A stretch of DNA of 8,586 nt from Vulcanimicrobiota bacterium. GTDB lineage: Bacteria; Vulcanimicrobiota; Vulcanimicrobiia; Vulcanimicrobiales; Vulcanimicrobiaceae. Positions 6,672 through 8,586 of the stretch are shown here, piece after piece. Below the pieces are notes generated by a model that made no database searches, was not told the DNA's origin, and was given only the letters and a program-made list of their open reading frames with translations. The translations under genes were made by a program, and so were the position numbers. Numbering within the stretch: the stretch's first letter is position 1; every line of letters begins with the position of its first letter. The stretch lies in contig PMFP01000050.1 in NCBI GenBank assembly GCA_003155175.1, positions 1 to 8,586 of the forward strand, read 5' to 3'.

Positions 6672-7526
6672 TCACGAATCGCGCGGCGCGACGTCCGCGC
6701 GACGAGGACGAACGACGGCGTGAACGCGCACCGGATACTCGAATCCTTTGAATGCGACTTCGCCCAAGTCTTGGAATTGCAAAACTTTTCCGATGCACAG
6801 CTCGGCGATGACGTTCGAAACGAGGATCTGGTCGGGCTCGGCGTGCGAGCAGATCCGCGACGCCAGCTGCACCGTCGTCCCAAACAGGTCGTTGTGACTC
6901 TCGACCGGTTCTCCCGCTGCGGCGCCGATTCTTACGCGCAGGCCGGCCTCTTGGTTCTCGCGTGCGTAGGCGTCCAACGCGCTGTGGATCTGCGTCGCGC
7001 ACCGCACGGCCGACGCCGCCGAGATGAAGGATGCCATGATGCCGTCACCGGTATGTTTGACCTCTCGACCGGTGAAGTTGGCCAGAGCCTCGCGGACGAT
7101 CGCGTCGTGAACGTTGAGAAGGGCCACCGCCGCGTCGTCTCCTATGCGCTGCGCCATCGACGTCGACTCGACGATATCGGTGAATAGGATCGTCCGGAAC
7201 GCGGTGTCGTGTTCGCCGCTTCCGGGCACGATCGCCGCCCCCGCGGAGTCTACCGCGGAAGCGCCAAGGAAATTTTCCGCGACTTCCGGCACGACCTCGA
7301 TGATTTTTGACGCGACGAGCCCGTGAGATTCGCGGTGCACGGCCGTCGCCGCCTCGCTGCTTGGCGCTTTGCACAGGCAGAACACCGTACCGGTGTTCTC
7401 GTTCACCCAGTACTTGAGATACTCAACACCATGTTCGCCCTGGTGTGCGAGGTCGGCTTCGTGGGCGCGGGCCACGGCCTCCGGCGTGGCGCCCGGCACC
7501 TCGTGAATGTCCATGTACATCGGCAT
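6672..7526 (-). CDS. DUF4242 (SCO4226-like nickel-binding) domain fused to class III adenylate/guanylate cyclase
   Basis: A 284-residue two-domain protein. Residues 3-79 match DUF4242, the ferredoxin-like family of SCO4226 (a nickel-binding protein in Streptomyces), with GATPEAVARAHEADL, GVEYLKYWV and AVHRESHGLVAS. Residues about 108-275 are a class III cyclase catalytic domain, which makes cAMP (or cGMP) from ATP (or GTP). D117 in FTDIVEST and D161 in VKHTGDGIMA are the metal aspartates. K157 and D213 (in DLFGTTVQLASR) sit at the ATP-selecting positions, favouring adenylate cyclase. R224 is the transition-state arginine. The usual Asn before it is Gln (Q220). No membrane segment or signal peptide is seen, so it is cytoplasmic. 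ATG 7526 has GGAGG 9 bases upstream; an upstream in-frame GTG at 7559 would add a poor 11-residue extension. The nickel role here is inferred from the family only. Confidence 0.93.
   Translation of the reverse strand: MPMYMDIHEVPGATPEAVARAHEADLAHQGEHGVEYLKYWVNENTGTVFCLCKAPSSEAATAVHRESHGLVASKIIEVVPEVAENFLGASAVDSAGAAIVPGSGEHDTAFRTILFTDIVESTSMAQRIGDDAAVALLNVHDAIVREALANFTGREVKHTGDGIMASFISAASAVRCATQIHSALDAYARENQEAGLRVRIGAAAGEPVESHNDLFGTTVQLASRICSHAEPDQILVSNVIAELCIGKVLQFQDLGEVAFKGFEYPVRVHAVVRPRRADVAPRDS
6679..6702. repeat. Perfect 8-bp inverted repeat at the convergent gene junction
   Basis: TCGCGCGG (6679-6686) and CCGCGCGA (6695-6702) are perfect complements around an 8-base loop. The repeat begins 9 bases past the plus-strand TPR stop and lies in the last codons of the cyclase gene on the minus strand. 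It could act as a bidirectional hairpin that limits read-through between the convergent genes. No T-run follows on the plus strand and only TTCGTGAGTT on the minus strand, so it is not a standard intrinsic terminator. Confidence 0.45.
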
Positions 7527-7549
7527 AAAAGACTGCCTCCCCCGGGATT

Positions 7550-7575
7550 CCGTGACCACACGCGCCGTGACACCA
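7550..7575 (-). repeat. Tandem direct repeat, candidate operator upstream of the cyclase
   Basis: On the minus strand TGGTGTCACGG (7575-7565) and TGTGGTCACGG (7560-7550) are 9/11 identical, separated by CGCG and 15 bases apart. Each contains a GTG-N1/2-CAC core. They lie 24 to 49 bases upstream of the ATG and would overlap the -10 and transcription start if the TTGACA at 7599-7594 is the -35. That placement would suit a repressor site. Confidence 0.35.
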
Positions 7576-7610
7576 GTCGAGCAAAGCCCTCTATGTCAAA
7601 CGCCGGCCCG

Positions 7611-7626
7611 AAAAACCTCTCGAAGG
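7611..7626 (-). terminator. Weak intrinsic-terminator-like hairpin after the beta-helix gene
   Basis: On the minus strand CCTTCGAGAGG (7626-7616) can form a four-pair stem (one G-U) with a 3-base loop. It is followed directly by TTTTT (7615-7611). It lies about 24 bases after the beta-helix stop codon. The stem is short, so termination would be weak. Confidence 0.3.
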
Positions 7627-7649
7627 CCCACCATTATAAGGGTTTGGAC

Positions 7650-8586
7650 TTATCGGACTCCGGGCTGCCGTTGCAGACGAAGTTCGCCGGGCATGCGAAC
7701 TTGAATCGGACGCGGCAGTTCGATTCGGCGCGGCGTGCCGACAATGCGATAGTCGAAACCGATCGTAGACGCCCCATGATGGCTCTCGCGCACGGTGAAT
7801 CCGTTTGCCGTCTTTTCCGCCACGTAGAGCCAGCCTTGACTGTCTCCGTCGGGCGTGAGGAATACCTGATACGCCTTCGTATTGTCGAGCTGCGAGGCAA
7901 AGGCCGAATCGAGCTGAACGTGACCCTGGCCGGCGATGAGGTGTCCCTCGCCCGTGCGCTCGATCACCGCTTGAGGGCTCGGGCAGCTTGGGCTGCACGA
8001 ACTGATGGTCGTGCTTCGGGCGTAGATCGTTCCGTCCACCGTCAGATTACCGGCGAGGATCATGTCCCCGGACGCGTCGACCGACATCGTGTCTCCACCG
8101 AGGCGGCCGCCGACGAACGTGGGACCACCCCCGTTACTGTAGCCGCTGATGGCCGGTGCCGTCGAAGAATCGGAAACCCCTAATACACCGATATTGTTGA
8201 GCGAGCTGCCGGAGACGCCTGCGCCGCCCGCCGTGCTTTGATCGTTGCCGTAGACGCCGCTCGCGTCTCCCGTCGTACCCGTAACGCTTCCGTAAACGCC
8301 GGTGCCAGTGAGCGCGGTGCCATAGATGGCCGTGCCGCTTGCCGACGTGCCGTATACGCCGAAGCCGTTGGTGGACGTGCCGGCTACACCGGCGTCGTAC
8401 CTCCCGCTGGTCGAGAGGTCCTCACCCAGCACGCCTGCCTTTTGGAACATAGTCGCGCCGGCGTTCGAAAACGACGTCGCGCCTTGGACGCCGTTGCCGT
8501 TCGTTGATTCACCCGCGACTCCGCCGCTCGTGCCGCTGGCTTTGAGTGCGACTCCGCCGGCTATGTTGGCAAAGTATCCGCCGAAT
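7650..8586 (-). CDS. Beta-solenoid repeat protein with GVYG repeats and C-terminal FDYRIV-type domain (partial, N-terminus outside window)
   Basis: The last 311 residues of a longer protein, open in frame to the window edge. Residues about 21-148 are short Gly/Ser/Thr-rich units of roughly 10 residues with the pattern GVYGTSxxGx, for example GVAGTSTNGF, GVYGTSASGT, AIYGTALTGT, typical of a beta-solenoid rod. A capping segment follows (about 160-190, including AGNLTVDGTIYA), then a Cys-containing hinge SCSPSC with C197 and C201. A globular C-terminal domain (about 205-290) has GEGHLIAGQGHVQL, YQVFLTPDGDSQGWLYVAEK and FDYRIVG. I recall the same end domain after similar repeats in environmental bacteria such as Eremiobacterota, where it has no assigned function. 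It is probably surface-exposed or secreted, but the signal peptide region is not visible. An internal ATG at 8450 is not the start, since the repeats continue upstream of it. A phage-fibre-like role is possible, but no phage genes are near. Confidence 0.85.
   Translation of the reverse strand, partial: FGGYFANIAGGVALKASGTSGGVAGESTNGNGVQGATSFSNAGATMFQKAGVLGEDLSTSGRYDAGVAGTSTNGFGVYGTSASGTAIYGTALTGTGVYGSVTGTTGDASGVYGNDQSTAGGAGVSGSSLNNIGVLGVSDSSTAPAISGYSNGGGPTFVGGRLGGDTMSVDASGDMILAGNLTVDGTIYARSTTISSCSPSCPSPQAVIERTGEGHLIAGQGHVQLDSAFASQLDNTKAYQVFLTPDGDSQGWLYVAEKTANGFTVRESHHGASTIGFDYRIVGTPRRIELPRPIQVRMPGELRLQRQPGVR
8142..8525 (-). repeat. Coding tandem repeat, about 30-bp (10-residue) units
   Basis: This stretch encodes successive GVxGxSxxGx units with GVYG recurring three times and GVAG, GVSG, GVLG and AIYG variants. 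Unit length varies from about 10 to 14 residues. The DNA copies have diverged (GGCGTATACGGC, GGCGTTTACGGA, GGCGTCTACGGC), so the period is conserved at protein level more than at DNA level. This suggests an old, structurally constrained expansion. Confidence 0.75.

Larger units (their letters stand above)
7527..7649 (-). promoter_or_regulatory. Upstream region of the DUF4242-cyclase gene
   Basis: This 123-base gap separates the beta-helix gene stop from the cyclase start, both on the minus strand. It holds a perfect TATAAT (7638-7633, no matching -35) and a perfect TTGACA (7599-7594). The hexamer 17 bases beyond TTGACA, CTGGTG, is a poor -10. It also holds a tandem repeat (7550-7575), a weak hairpin with five T's (7626-7611) and a GGAGG Shine-Dalgarno (7540-7536). 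A separate cyclase promoter is plausible but its exact elements are unproven. Confidence 0.4.

Noticed and set aside
7633..7638. Perfect TATAAT as a firm promoter
   Set aside because: No acceptable -35 lies 16-18 bases upstream and it sits about 107 bases from the next start, so it is mentioned only as a possibility.
7323..8183. Plus-strand 286-residue frame opposite the cyclase 5' end and beta-helix gene
   Set aside because: It covers the intergenic region and both genes in antisense, with no family resemblance.
7650..8586. Beta-helix gene as evidence of a prophage tail fibre
   Set aside because: No other phage structural, lysis or integrase gene is in the window, and the C-terminal domain is one I associate with chromosomal proteins.

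Overview
The window is a dense, high-GC stretch of bacterial chromosome holding eight protein-coding genes. The genes at both ends run off the window. There are no RNA genes, insertion sequences, CRISPR arrays or phage modules, and no gene-free stretch longer than 139 bases. The lineage cannot be fixed from the sequence. Three traits suggest a high-GC Terrabacteria-type or environmental lineage, with Eremiobacterota (WPS-2) as my low-to-moderate confidence guess and Actinobacteria or Chloroflexi relatives as alternatives: actinobacterial-like EtfB/EtfA, a DUF4242-cyclase fusion, and a GVYGTS-type beta-helix protein ending in an FDYRIV domain. This is inference from remembered family resemblance, not a search.

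Left part, minus strand, read from about 3868 down to 1. This is a tight operon: etfB (GTG start), etfA (overlapping by one base), an exported 12-repeat TPR protein (TTG start), and the start of a class II-like histone deacetylase / acetylpolyamine amidohydrolase family gene cut off by the window edge. Gaps are -1, 11 and 10 bases, so the four genes are very probably co-transcribed. EtfBA carries electrons from acyl-CoA and other dehydrogenases to the respiratory chain. The deacylase may act on acetyl-lysine or acetyl-polyamine. The role of the TPR protein is unknown.

Middle part, plus strand, 4008-6670. It is divergent from etfBA across a 139-base spacer. A secreted M61-family metallopeptidase with a C-terminal PDZ domain is followed 47 bases later by a cytoplasmic protein with two C-terminal TPRs. 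A hairpin just before the second start codon pairs its Shine-Dalgarno-like G-rich run with CCTCCCC.

Right part, minus strand, 8586 down to 6672. A partial beta-solenoid surface-type protein built of roughly 10-residue GVYG repeats is followed by a DUF4242 (SCO4226-like) domain fused to a class III adenylate cyclase catalytic domain. The cyclase gene converges on the plus-strand TPR gene with one base between stop codons. A perfect 8-bp inverted repeat sits at that junction, and a tandem direct repeat lies just upstream of the cyclase start.

I found no clear new multi-gene system. The items most worth following up are the metal-binding-domain/cyclase fusion with its Asn-to-Gln change and tandem upstream repeat, the EtfBA-TPR-deacylase operon, and the beta-helix protein.
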